Under the pieces are notes generated by a model. The model was given only the letters and a program-made list of their open reading frames with translations. It was not told the origin of the DNA and searched no databases. DNA of 64,000 nt from Rostratula benghalensis (Eukaryota; Chordata; Aves; Charadriiformes; Rostratulidae): positions 124,001 to 188,000 of the forward strand of contig VXAI01000373.1 of assembly GCA_013399305.1 (NCBI GenBank). The letters are read 5' to 3'. The translations under genes and the position numbers were made by a program. Shown here one piece after another: positions 35,346 through 47,500 of the stretch (positions are counted from its first letter, which is position 1; every line of letters begins with the position of its first letter).

Positions 35346-38283
35346 AATAGGAATCTATAAACTTTAAGGAAAATGTTAGACCAGTTCATAAAATTCTCTG
35401 TGTTCAGTAAGGACCGATCCTTTTTCCTCTACATTTTTAAGCATTCTCTGCTCAAGCAGTCGAATAATTTATACTGTAAGTATTTTCAAATGCCATGCAC
35501 ATATATTCTTTAAAGCTAGGAGTTTCTTATCCATCCCACTCCCACTTCTTCTTCTTTGGACTTCAGTCTCCTCTTCAACAAAGCAGGGAGATGTCCATTT
35601 ACAGACAGTGGGAAACAGCTCCATTAATCAGAGAAAAGGATTCTTTATGCAGAAAAAAAGCATGCTCCACACTTTTTCCACATAAAGACGTGATATTCAT
35701 GTGGAAATGGCCTGAATTTGTTTTTATGAATAGGGCCCTTGGTGACTAATTCTTTTCTGGGGAGGGTAACAGGCAAATGTTATCCAGATGCATTCCTCTG
35801 GAATTATTCCCAGTTTCTGGAAGTGAAAACTACTGTACCTGTAGTACAATATAGGGCAGTCAGTGAAACTTGATATCAGCATAAATAGTGCAACAGTGTT
35901 CCCTTCACTTCTCGCCATTGCTATAAAAATCTGATCTGCTGTAAACATCTACCAAATGACCTTCCAGTAATTCAGTAATACCTGCACTTATTCACACACA
36001 GATCTGTGTATGGGAGTAGAAAGTAACTCTGGGAGATTGTAATCCACCTCAACAACTGAGTCAAACAAAACTTTCCCCACTTTGAAAACTTTCTGACTCT
36101 GGCCAACAAAGGGAAAGATGAGAAAACCAATGTTTACTTATTCTATTCAAACCGATTTTTGGGATGGAGTCGCTGTACCCATCCTGCTTAGGTAAGGTGA
36201 GTGCAGTCATTTGTGACTCCAATGCTACAAAGGATCACAATGACAGTAACAAAAGTGCTCCTGCAACATCCTTTTTACAGTTTATTCACTGAGTGCTACC
36301 TTCCAGAAATAAAGGTCAAAATACTTTAAAGAAACAGTGACTGCTGTTGTGTTCAAGGCACGGACCGGACATGGGTCAAAAGGATGTGAAGTGGCTTGCA
36401 CAAACCATTCACCAAACATCTCCAGTGGCAGCATCAAGGATTTACAGAGTTAAGCATTAGTAAATCCTTAACAAAGGGTTCTAAGTAAAGACCAGCCTCT
36501 CGGTTTGCCTCCAGTGCGGAGATAAGTGCCTTCTCGTAACTGCTGGAGCGGTTTGAAAATACTCCTTCAGAAGTGAGAACAAACACTGTGATCGTAATGG
36601 TCCAGCTATTTGCCAAATGGAATAAGAAAAAAAATCACGTTCCTGGTATAACAAAGCCTGTTTTTAACCCTACAAGGTTTATTCGTTCATATCTATTCTG
36701 ATATTTCTTTGTAACTGCAAAGCAAGAGTCACGGTGTATGTGTAGTATATCCTGTCAGTCTCATGGAGACTGTGCTTCAATAGTATGTGGATCTACACTG
36801 AAATATTATATAAGATAGAAAGATGAAGGAAAAGTGGACTTAGTATTAGTTACTGATAAAGATGGCAAGATTATTGCATTGATGGTTCTTGGAAGCATAA
36901 CCAAGGCTAGAAACCAACAGTGAACATTTCAGTGTCCAGCTGGGAACATGGCCTTACTTGGATCCCTCATGGGTCATTTTTGACTATTGTGATATTAAAT
37001 ATTTCTAGACATTTGGAAAAGAGTGTTGACTAGCTACCCAGTATCTCTAGATTGAAAAATCTTACCACTTAACCTTGAAATATAGATTAAAATAATGTTG
37101 ACAGATTCAGAATGTTATATTAATGAGTGGAGAGACCTGTGCCAATATTCTTTCCTGTGGATTTCTACAATAAGTGATTGGGAAAGCAGACAAAGCAAAA
37201 AAAGGTATTGCCAATGCAAGATTAATGCCAGTACTTCGGTACGTTATATTCCTTTTATTTTTTTTTTAACAGAAGTAAGGACTGCACTGAGCACAGTCCC
37301 ATTATAGATGATCTGCACCTCTAATTGAGAGGTACAATCATATTTCTCTATTTTTTTCACTATCTTAAAATTATTAGACTATCTATGGAGTACAGTATTT
37401 TAGTGTCATCTATCATCTCCATTTTTATCACTATCAAGTAGGTATCCATGTGTCTATTTGAAAGCATCCAGCTGCCTTTATTACTACCTCCAGGCATTGC
37501 CTCATGCCTCCACTACACAAACCAATCACTCTCTATAAGAAAAAAAAAATAAATTCAATATTATCCATACTACAAAGGAGCTTTTAAACATTCATTGTTA
37601 CATATATATGCCTAAACCAGAGAATCATTTTCTTGTCCTACTCCCAAGCATAGGTTTTCCTTTACAAAATATAATAAAGGCTCATCATTAGTAACATTAA
37701 GCCTCATTTTCTGTCATATTTACAGCCCAATATCCTACTTGTTATAAATAGGCGCCTTTAGCAAGCCAGTACCTCTACTTTTTTAACAGCTTATAATTGC
37801 TTCTTGTAATTTGTGAGATATTGTACTGCACTTTCTACACATGAATACTTTTTTCAGTTAAAAAAATCTTTTAGACAAGAAACTTTTTGGAAGATTTTAA
37901 AAAGTGTCGGTGGTTTATCTAACTGTAGCCATTAAAAATTCTTGCCTGCCTCCGTAACTGGTAGGGAGCTACAGGCATTTCTAGGGACTGTTTCACTGAA
38001 TTTAAGATAGGTATCTAAGATAAATATTTTTTCTCCATATAAAGAAATTAGTTAACTGTCTTATAGTGGAGGCTTACCCTTCAGACTGCTGTACTTGGGG
38101 GAAACTCGCCATTAGGGTCCACCTTGCTCTCTCTCAGACTTCTTGGTGATTGATATAGGAGTGAAGATGCCTTTAACTGACTCACAGTCGGAAAATAAGG
38201 CATTCCTACACATTTTAAAACTCTAGGATATAGTCAATAGGTCCAGAGGAAGATCCAACATAACTTTCTCATCATAAAATTGA

Positions 38284-38409
38284 AGACTCATAGTGTTGCT
38301 AGAGTCAGAAAGGACCTTAAAGAACACCTAGTTCCAATCCCCCTGCCACGGGCTGGGACACCTCCCACTAGTCCTGGTTACTAAAAGCCTCATCCAACCT
38401 GGTCTGGAA
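38284..38409 (-). mobile_element. CR1 LINE 3' end, antisense, truncated
   Basis: Read on the plus strand it is the reverse complement of a CR1 tail. It opens GACTCATAG, then runs AGAAAGGACCTTAAAGA, CCAATCCCCCTGCCACGGGC, GACACCTCCCACTAG and CATCCAACCTGGTCTGGAA. Only about 126 bases of the 3' region remain; homology stops at the AAATTAAAAAAA after 38,409. Severe 5' truncation with a kept 3' end is the normal CR1 pattern. No target-site duplication is visible, also normal for CR1. Confidence 0.92.
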
Positions 38410-40489
38410 ATTAAAAAAACTGTGTGAGAAGTGTCATACTTCTGGTTATGTGATGAGATATAGAGTTTATTGGCACTTCTCTGAGCACTTCTCTCTCTGC
38501 TTCTCTGAGAAAAGCACTCCTGATTGCATCAGCACTCAACAGCACAGAACCTTCAGATCTTTGTAGCAGTTCTCCATTCTCTGAGTGTTGAATATTCCAA
38601 AGCGTAACAGCCAACCTCATCTGCCACTGAGTATGCATTCTGATTTGCAAAGATACTCTCTCTAACCTTTCCATGGATAGGAATCTACACGTACTAGGTA
38701 ACTTAGATAACTTCTAAGTATTTATTTTGATAAACAAGTCCCAGTGAACAACCCTTTCTTCTCTACCAGGTGTTCCTTGACTAGAAATTGCTATAGATAT
38801 TCATAATTTTAATGTTTTTCTCTAATACAAGACCACCTGTTTCTTGAACAAAGAATAGTCTAGGGTAGTGGTCAGAGTTCCTGTGTGATAATCTGAAAGA
38901 ATATTTTAAAAGCTTCTCTGGAAGGTAATTGACCTAATGAATTTAACCACAAAGCAATTTATTATGCAGGTTCTAAAAGCTTGCTTCTTTAACAAGCCAA
39001 AGAGTTGGTCTTCTGTTAATTCACAAACTGAAGGCGATTCACAGCTCATACGAGAAACTGTTCTTGTGTTCAGGCACTGTTAAATGGACATTATTTTTTT
39101 TTCAGTGAAACATAAAAAATGGGATTGATCTGGTATCATATTTTGGTTCACCACAGCAAATGGATGATCAATATTTTGCAGGGAAAGAAGGTATAAAGCA
39201 TTATGATGAAAATAATGTATGTACAAAGATGGCTGATCCTGCAAAACACTTAACCAGAGGTGTGGCTTTGCTCATGAAATTCTGGTTTATAGTGTGCTCA
39301 AGCATTTGCAAAAGTTAGATCTTTAGATAGCAAATGTTGGGCTTTCAGTACCTAACAAATGTGGGAACCCACACTCATACATTTTTTGAAATCTGTAGGC
39401 CAGTTCCCACAAATATTGTCTCCTACTTTTGAAACAAGGCACTAAGGCAGGGCATTTTTCCAAATGTTCTTATTTGCTGGAGTACTGAAGAAAGTCCTGA
39501 CACTCAATGCCATACTGGACATCTTGAAAAATGTCACAACTTTTATAATAGCAATAGAAAAGAATGATAATACCTTGTGCTGACTGGAGGAAAAACTTTC
39601 TGTGGAGATATTATTCAGTTCTCTTTCTCTTTTATCTTGTTCATTTGTTTTATTTATTCTGTTTTTAAGAACTAGAAACCAATGGACTGGTTTCCCTGAT
39701 AAGGTGATGCTCCTGCAACCATAGTCATCTGGGCTGGAGAAAATCAGCTGTCGTATATGTTCTGAAATGAAGCAAGAGTTTAAAAAGACCTTATAAATAG
39801 ATCCACTCCTCACTAGCATTGAAATGGCTTCCTCCCCTTCTCTGACTTAATATAACCTGAATTTGACCTGTAGAGTGTATTGCAAAGCTCATCTTTTTTC
39901 ACTCTATTTCAAAATGGGGGTATAAAATAGCTATTGTAAAAGCAGGGCATTGATCGAGCAGGGAGGGAGGATCAGTGTGTGAAGAGATGCTTTTCAAATT
40001 GCTGTATCAGGAGGTATTTTCAGATCACATCAATGGCATTTAGGCCATATGGAGAAGTAACTTTTTTCATATTTGCAGAAATCTAAATAAATAAATAACC
40101 CTGTTGCTTGAGCTAGGAGCTATGAGTATTATTTCTCCAAGCTGCCTGTTACTAGCCTCTACAATCTGCCTCCTCCAGCTGAGATTTCTGGGGTCAGGCA
40201 GTGATCCTGGCGGGGAGGGTAAAATGCTCAGTTTGCCAAGGAATATAAATAGGACTAATTTACCAGGATACTGTCCTTGCTTACAACTAAGCCTATTTCT
40301 CCTTTTTCTTTCTGAGCTGTCAGACAGCATATCCATCTACAGCAGAGAGTTTCTCTTCACCGGGTGATGCACACCTCTTAAGACTGCAATTTGCATGGCT
40401 CTCCCCATTGAGCAGGACAGGAGAGGCTCTCACTGTCCACCCTGGAACTGGCAGTGCCATTCCAGCCCTGTCCTAGCGATGCTAACTGG

Positions 40490-40600
40490 TAGCATCATCC
40501 CCGTTATTTTATTCTTGCTAAGCAATCATGATAAACTGCTAATTAATGAAGGGCTGAGGTTGATTGCATAGTCAGCGTCAATCTGAATGTCATGGTTTAG
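40490..40600. promoter_or_regulatory. Candidate conserved noncoding element
   Basis: The string CAATCATGATAAACTGCTAA followed by TTAATGAAG and TTGATTGCATAGTCAG is dense in homeodomain and TGATTGAT-type sites and lacks repeat identity. Inference from appearance only. Confidence 0.22.
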
Positions 40601-40758
40601 TAACTCTTGGGCCATAAGTCACTATGGCATATCCCACAAGCAAATCTGACAGCTTTTTCCTCTCAAAAAGCAAGATGTCCCATCAGTCGCATTGAATTGA
40701 ACTATGGATGCTCAGGTGCTGCGTGTGCCAGTAACTGTACTAATCACTCTCATTTCAG

Positions 40759-40841
40759 TGTTGGTATTAAAGACTCTATTCATGCCCAAAGGAGTGCTAT
40801 GCAGCTGCTCAGTGCTTTCTTTTAGAACATGCATGTGGGAG
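40759..40841 (+). ncRNA. Candidate exon of unknown transcript
   Basis: An 83-nt segment lies between a good acceptor (ATCACTCTCATTTCAG, ending at 40,758) and a strong donor (GTGGGAG|GTAAGTTG at 40,842). One frame is open, beginning LVLKTLFMPKGVLCS (phase 1 in, phase 0 out), but the protein is not recognised. It could equally be an exon of a long noncoding RNA. Without neighbouring exons or transcript data this is weak. Confidence 0.2.
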
Positions 40842-43479
40842 GTAAGTTGCATAATGAGACATAGTCCTATATTATGTCCTCATCTGTACGTGGGAGGGTT
40901 TGAGCAAGCAGAAGCACATCTCAGTTTAAAAAAGGCCTTGAAGAAACACCTCTTTTGGCTTGCAGAACATATCACATGATCGTTTCAAGATGTTTCTACA
41001 GCACCTCCAGAACAGCAAACCCCTTGATTTTCTTTCTAACAAAATGTAAGAAAGTTGCTTCCTGAAATTCTGTATCATTTGAAGTAGAGGTATTACTGAA
41101 ACCTGCTGCTGCTTAACAGTAGCCATTTGTCATCTGAGCTTCTGCTGATAATTAACCGATGATTTTGGTGTGGTCTGTACATCTAAGGGAAGAACTGGGC
41201 CTAGCTTCTATAAGAAAGCACCTGCTGTATCTGCTGGCTGCAAAGTGTAGAGCCACTAAGATATCAGTTGGCATCAGAACAGCATTTTTGACTAGATATA
41301 AGTTCTTATGGTGGACCAAATGCACATAAAAGCTGCTCTTTCATTCCTTGTGGAGTGCCTTTTTGGGTGTCTTGTTGCTACTGAACTCCTGGGCAATGCC
41401 TGTGCCTGAATCCTGTAGTTTCAGTGCATTAGCTCTAATTCATAGATCCCTTTTTATTTTTTTTTTAGTTCGTCAGATCTTTTTTCCCTTTGGCCTCAGA
41501 AAGCAAACAGCTCTTTTCTGGACCTCTTTTTACTTTCTGCTAAGAACCAAGCACCACACTTAAAGCAGATTTTGCAAGATGATCCCCTCATAAATCCAGT
41601 ATTAGTATGGAACTGCACCTACCATCTTTTTGCTTACCATCACTATAGATCCTCTCTAGGTCTCAAAAACAGCCAACAACATTTCAAAAAAACCTGAAAG
41701 AATTTTTAAAAACCTTTCAACAAACTTTTACTCAGTCTTCCTTATAATACATCTATTCTTATTTTCTCAGTCCAGGTATCTTTGTGGTATATATGCTTGA
41801 CATATTAAGAGGATTTTTGAAAATTTAAAGAATTGAATAATTAATTTTCTGAATGCTGAAACTGAGAAATCCCTTAGTTTTCAAAATTTGTGGGGTATTT
41901 CTACTACCGTTAGGAGACGAAATAGGCCAAAACAATGTCTCATTTCAATAAACATATTTCCGCCTAGTTCAATATGGTGTCTTCAATTTAATTTAGGACC
42001 AGATTCATATCTCATAGTTTCTGGGAGTTTTCTACAGCAATAGCAGGGGCTGTATGCAGCAAAAAGTGAACTTTCAGAAAAATTGTAGGTTTTGAATGTG
42101 TATTTTTATTTTTCTGAAAATTATCTGTTTCTCTTTTGAAAAAAAATCAAGATTTTTCATATTCCTAATGCAATGAACTTTATGACAAAAGTAAAAAAAA
42201 AGCACTAAATGATCTCATTAAAAACATTCAGGTTCTGTTTTTAAAGACCTGCCTGTTGTTACCTTGCCCCATGAAGTTTGGAATTACAGAAGAAGGTGCT
42301 TGTCAGAATGAAGAAGAAAAAGAAGACTTAAAGGGTTTTATCCCGCCTTTATTGCTCTTAAAGCCACACTGAGCACAGAATTTGGGACACACAAAACCTG
42401 CTACCTTCATGATTTTGTGCGATGATTTTTGATACTTTCTTCTCATTAGTTTCCTCAGGATTATCATGCTGTCCCAAAAAATGCCTTTCCATCAGGACTA
42501 AACATTTACACCTTCCCTTACACAAAACATTCTGGTCTGTGCCCATCACCTTGGCACTGGGCACCAAGACAAGCCATGATGAAGGACATCATTAATGTCT
42601 ACCAAATGTGGCTTCCAGTACCAGGGCAGAGCCATGGGGGCAACACCACACATCTGTGTGCAATTTGAGACCCCCATTCTGTGACTGAGGCATCCAAGTA
42701 CTGTCTGATAAGTACATAAAAAGCACTCAGTGGATATATAGTTCTATATTCTGTTCTTATAACATTTTCTGTCAATTTCTGATTTAGTAAAGATGTTATC
42801 AGTATTTATATATTTTTCATGCTGATAGTTTTACATATGGTTGGCATAGACTGACTAGATAGGTAGTTATTACTGTTTAATTTCCAACAAGGCTATTTAT
42901 CCAATATACATATGCTATTAGTATAAGCATACTTAAATAACATTGTCTGGTTTTGCAGGCATTCATAAAGTTGGAAAATGATTTACACTGAAGAGCACAA
43001 CCTCTCGGCTGTCATATTATCAATACTTTGAATTCTTTATGAATAATTTTCTATTTATCTCTTCTACAAGTAATCAGAAAGGAGTCACTTTAAATAAACT
43101 TCTCTTCACAGATGATTGATTGATTATAGAAAATGTAATTTCCTATCCTTTCCAAAGATCTAGTTTCATATATAACTAAACATTTAACTATATTAGAAGC
43201 AAGTTGATTTTACTTTTCTCATGACAGAAAGGTTAAATCAATGACTTATAGCTGAATGTTGAATCCTCTCTTCCTTCAGGTACAGTTCCCTTTGTAAGGA
43301 CCGAGCAGAAATGAAACCATCTGAATGCATGGCAATTTCAGGCAAAAGTATCTGAATGAAGAAAGCATGCAAGTATACTCATGTGTGTGTCTCTTCATAC
43401 AAGGATTCATCATGACTTGTCTCGCCCAAAGCAATAAAATGTTGCATAATGATAAAATATGCTTATATTGGACATAAGA

Positions 43480-43920
43480 TACTCCCAGCCACCCTGGCCC
43501 TGGTGCCACACACGGAAAACAGTGAGGCAGCACTTAAGCAAATGAGCAAAGCGTGGCCCATTGCTGCTCACTCCTGAGGAAGAAAACATATGGATATTCA
43601 GCAGTTTTCAACTTGCAAAAAAGGGGAAAGGCACAGGGCTCCCCCTGAGCTGAATGGGTTGACCAGCAGGGGAGGCTCCAGGGGTGAAGTTGGCAGCTCC
43701 TCCTTGCCCCTGCTGCCTGAACCGTCCCCAAAGCAGAACGTGTGGGTCCAGGGAAGCCAGCCATGGACACCCTGCAGATGGTGGGCTGGACAGCCACTGC
43801 AGCCATGGGGACAGCACGTCTTATCCAGGCTTGTCTGGCCTTGTTGTGGTTTTCCTGCTGGGACAGCAGAGAGCCTACCCTGCATCCCTCTCACTGACCC
43901 ATTTACAGTGTTGCCTTCTG
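43480..43920. other. GC-rich patch of unknown nature
   Basis: About 440 bases are markedly GC-rich in an AT-rich setting, with many CCTGC, GGCTCC and CAGCAGG words. Because stops are scarce, open frames of 69 to 112 codons occur on both strands, and none resembles a known protein. CpG is present but not dense enough to look like a CpG island. Possibilities are an unrecognised avian repeat, a degraded retrocopy, or an exon or promoter of a lineage-specific transcript. Confidence 0.4.
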
Positions 43921-44477
43921 TTTTATAAGGATTTCTTGGGTTGCTGAATGCTCAAACAATTTACAAATACTACAATCATATCTTGATGATTGTCAAATGT
44001 GATGAGGTGGGACTTCATCTCACAGCTTAGAATAGGTTGCAGGTTTCTATCTGCTGTTTTCTATTGACAGTTTTCCTGCCAAAACTGAGTAGATTCTGGC
44101 TCAGGCCTTTAAGAGAAGGGGAGGGATAAGCCATGCCATGTGATGAAATAGCCTTTCTTTGTCAAACATAGTCGGTTTCAGTTATGACTCAATATGAAAA
44201 GACAGGTTCCTAAAGAAAGTTTCCACATTTTAGTGCCATTCATAAATATTTTAACTTGCTTTTACTTAATGCACGAATGAAAAAACCATAAAGAGGATTT
44301 GACCTTAAACCCTTAATTGACAAAGACTAGTTTAAATCCTCTGCAATAGCCGACTAATGCAGTACCATTATGAATCATAAGGAATCTTAGCATGATGCAT
44401 TCCCATTGTCACTGAACTAGTTAAAGCCAGTGAAGCATGACTAAATTGTTGTGACATTTTCCCAGCCCTACTATTAC
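43921..44477. other. Unassigned stretch, partly CNE-like
   Basis: No gene. Sequence from about 44,240 to 44,477 is complex, with words such as CCTTAATTGACAAAG and ATGCAGTACCATTATGAATC. It abuts the exon-like segment that follows, and both could be one conserved noncoding block. Confidence 0.35.
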
Positions 44478-44594
44478 CTGTCAGATGGGAAAAAATCAAG
44501 GCGTCAGGACAAGCTTCCATATTGATGTGCTTGCTGTTGATATTAATTGATGTAAATGGATAAGCTTGTCCATCAACAGTAACAAGCACATCTG
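44478..44594 (-). CDS. Candidate coding exon, product unknown
   Basis: On the minus strand, 114-117 nt lie between a T12 pyrimidine tract with acceptors ACAATGAG|CAG or GAGCAG|ATG and a donor CTGACAG|GTAATAG at 44,477. The frame is open, reading DVLVTVDGQAYPFTSININS and then HINMEACPDALIFSHLT. It has phase 1 at both ends, the symmetric pattern common for extracellular modules. The composition is protein-like and not low-complexity, but I do not recognise the family. The alternative is a conserved noncoding element that happens to be open. Confidence 0.28.
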
Positions 44595-47500
44595 CTCATT
44601 GTAAAAAAAAAAAATCTTCTTAACCTTCTGTTCTTTTCAGACTCCTTTGATATGAAAAAATACTCAGTTCTATACTCAGCAAATATGATGTCTATTGTGT
44701 TTGTTTTTATATTTTTTTTTCTAATTTGCTGACAAAATGAAATATGAACTATTCTGGTATTTCATGTTTTTGCTCACAATGGATTGAGTTATATAAAGTA
44801 GGACATGGACAAATTACAAAAGCCAGAACAAGCAGGGTACCTAATAGTCTTATATAACTGCAAACAGTCTGCATCTGCTTTAATCCATCATCTTCCTTAC
44901 TGCTCTTTTTCTTTCTTTTTTTCTCTTTATTCATTTTAAATACAAAGAGTCTTCCCTAGACTAAAAGAGCAAAACTTTTCCTGAGAAGCATTTGAAAGAT
45001 CTATAGCAAAGAATCCTTCGGAATCTTATATCTTATATCCTTTGGAGTCTTTGCTGGATGAATTTACTAATTCCTGAGGAATACTACATGTTAAGATACA
45101 AACAGAGCTCTTCTAAAGACCTTATTGTCAGTATTGTACTTGTGACAAGAAAGCCTGCTCATTGAGAGAAGACATTTTTTCAGATGTCATCTTCTGCCTT
45201 ATGATTATTTTTTTTTCTTCTGTCTGGTAAAAGAAAAGTAATAACAATTAAAGTACAATATAAATAATCATGCTGAATTCCATGTATTTTCATTCAGTTA
45301 TGATTTGAGTTTAATTAGAAATGTGGTGTCTCCTAGCAGAAATAAAGTATGCACTGAGCATCGTGTTTGTTGTTTTGAAATCATATTAATGAAGGCAGCC
45401 ACTGCTGCAGACTATATTTAGCATTTCTGTTGATAGAAACAGAGAATAATTCGGAAATATCTTCATGTTGGCGAAATATTTACTGGAAAATAAAACCAAA
45501 CATACTGAGAGAAAGGTAAATGGAAATGTAATCAAGGTAAACAGAAATACTTTCAATACAGTACCTAAGAAAATTGAGATATCTTGAAGAGCAGTAAACT
45601 TAGATGTTTTTGAATACCTAAGTATTATCATACCCTGACAAAAAATTTTACTTTTTTTTAAATGTTTTTCCTAACATAGCTATACTGTGTGGTTTGACTA
45701 ATCTGAAAGCAATGCTGGTGTCTGAAACAGGCATGAATATTGATGAAGGGTAAAAAGATGCCAAATTAAACCTCAACTCATATCCTCTTTGTTATAAACT
45801 ATGTTGGCATATGTATTTTTTCAGGAAGGTCTTCCAGTGCTTCTGAGACTGTGGCTACAAATCCAGACTGTATGGATCTCCTGGGAATAGATTAAACAAA
45901 GAGAACCAGTTAGGGTATTGTTAAACTCAAATCTTGGTTTTTCTTTGCACTGCTCCTACACCATTCCCCAGCAAATGAAATCTTGCTCTGAAGTTTGAAA
46001 GTTCCAGTTAGTCACTATTTATAACATTCATACTTGAGGGAAAAAGTAGAGAATTCAGTACTGTCCAGATTAGAGCCTGGCAAGCTATTGTTTTTCAAGC
46101 ACAGCTGATACAAACAAGTTTCTGGAAGGCTCCTTTCAGTTGTTTAAGTTACATAAAATAGCCAGGAAAATGTCAGCTAATGCAAACATATCACGATGCT
46201 TGATGTGATTCTTATCGTCATTTGAATCACTCCTCCATTTCAGAACAGAAAACCAAAAACATGTTGAACATTGATGTTGGTGTGATAGGTCCTTTGACCA
46301 TTCATTTCACCTGGGTCCTACGGGAGTATTTGTGAGTCCAAAATTTTCTGCTGATGTAAACAAGTGAAAGAACATTGAGGAGCTTTATTGAGATGCAGCC
46401 ATTTACCGGAGTGAAGATGATGGCCCAAAGCCACAGAAAGTTCATTTTCTACTATTAAACTGGTATTTTTCAGCAATTATGATTGAAATAAAAACTTTAT
46501 ATCAAACCCAAAGGGACATAGCACTCACTGCAGAGGTGTCATTCACTTTGAACATAAATAAATAATGTAGTACTAGCTGATCTTTTTTTTTTTTCCTAAT
46601 GGTTTTAAAACATAGAAACTTTGTTCCTATAATTAAAAAAATCATTAGTCACTAACTCTTTCCAATATTTGATTTAAAGCAAGTTTGGAAATAATGAAAA
46701 TAAATATAATTGTTAAGAAAGAATGGAAAAAAAGCATATCAGGATCAGATTAAAAAGAATAAATAGTTTTTATAACCAAAAGAGGAGATAACGCTTTATA
46801 TTCTCTGTATTTACATTTTGTATTGAGACAAAAGAATGTATTTTGTTATGACTCATTTGTAGGATGTTAACTACCATTTGGCCAAATTTCAAGAATTAGC
46901 AGCAATTGCATTAAATCCCTCACAGATACTAAATAACAGATATGATCTAATCAGAAATTATTCCTCTCAGGATTTGATTTTACCCAAATATAAATCAGAT
47001 AAATTAAGAAATATTGGAGGAAATAGCAGGTTCAAGCTCAGTAATGATTTTTAGTAATTACCAATCTCAATTGTATTTTAACTTAAAATCTAAAATTGAA
47101 TGCTACCTCATTTCCCTAGCTGTCCAAACAACTCTTTGAAAACAGAAATAATATTATGACAGTATTTTTTTTCTATCATGGAAGCTGTATCATACAATAC
47201 AGTACAGACAACATAACAGTAATTATGCAGATGTTGCTGAGCACTCAGTAGGTTGTGCCATGGATTATCAGAGCTTTCTCCATAACTACCAGCACAGTGG
47301 TCTAAACCTTCTATCATTTCAATCCTGAAGTAGCTCAAATTAATTTGGAATAATTATTCAGTTCCTAACTATCGTAACTCAGAGCAGAAATTGTTCCTCT
47401 CTTTGTGTGTGTTTGTGTGTGTTTATGAACGTAAGTATTACTTTTCAGTGCAGTCAGATCTACTCTTAACACAACCGTATGGTTCAAGTCTTTGAGATTT

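Larger units (their letters stand above)
29643..38283. other. Unassigned stretch
   Basis: No gene supported. It contains homopolymers at 30,207-30,227, 31,167-31,184 and 34,168-34,203, and a CNE-like block at 35,100-35,345. Open frames near 30.6 kb exist on both strands but give no recognised product. Confidence 0.5.
38410..43479. other. Unassigned stretch
   Basis: No complete gene. The 125-codon frame at 39,442-39,819 (minus) has no recognised domain. A possible plus-strand exon at 40,759-40,841 and a CNE-like block at 40,490-40,600 are listed separately. Confidence 0.5.

Noticed and set aside
39442..39819. Longest open frame in the window (125 codons, minus strand)
   Set aside because: No recognisable domain and no convincing splice sites or initiation context. 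A length like this is expected by chance in 64 kb of AT-rich DNA read in six frames.
43534..43947. Several 69-112 codon frames on both strands
   Set aside because: The high GC of the patch removes stops in all frames. No single frame stands out or resembles a known protein.
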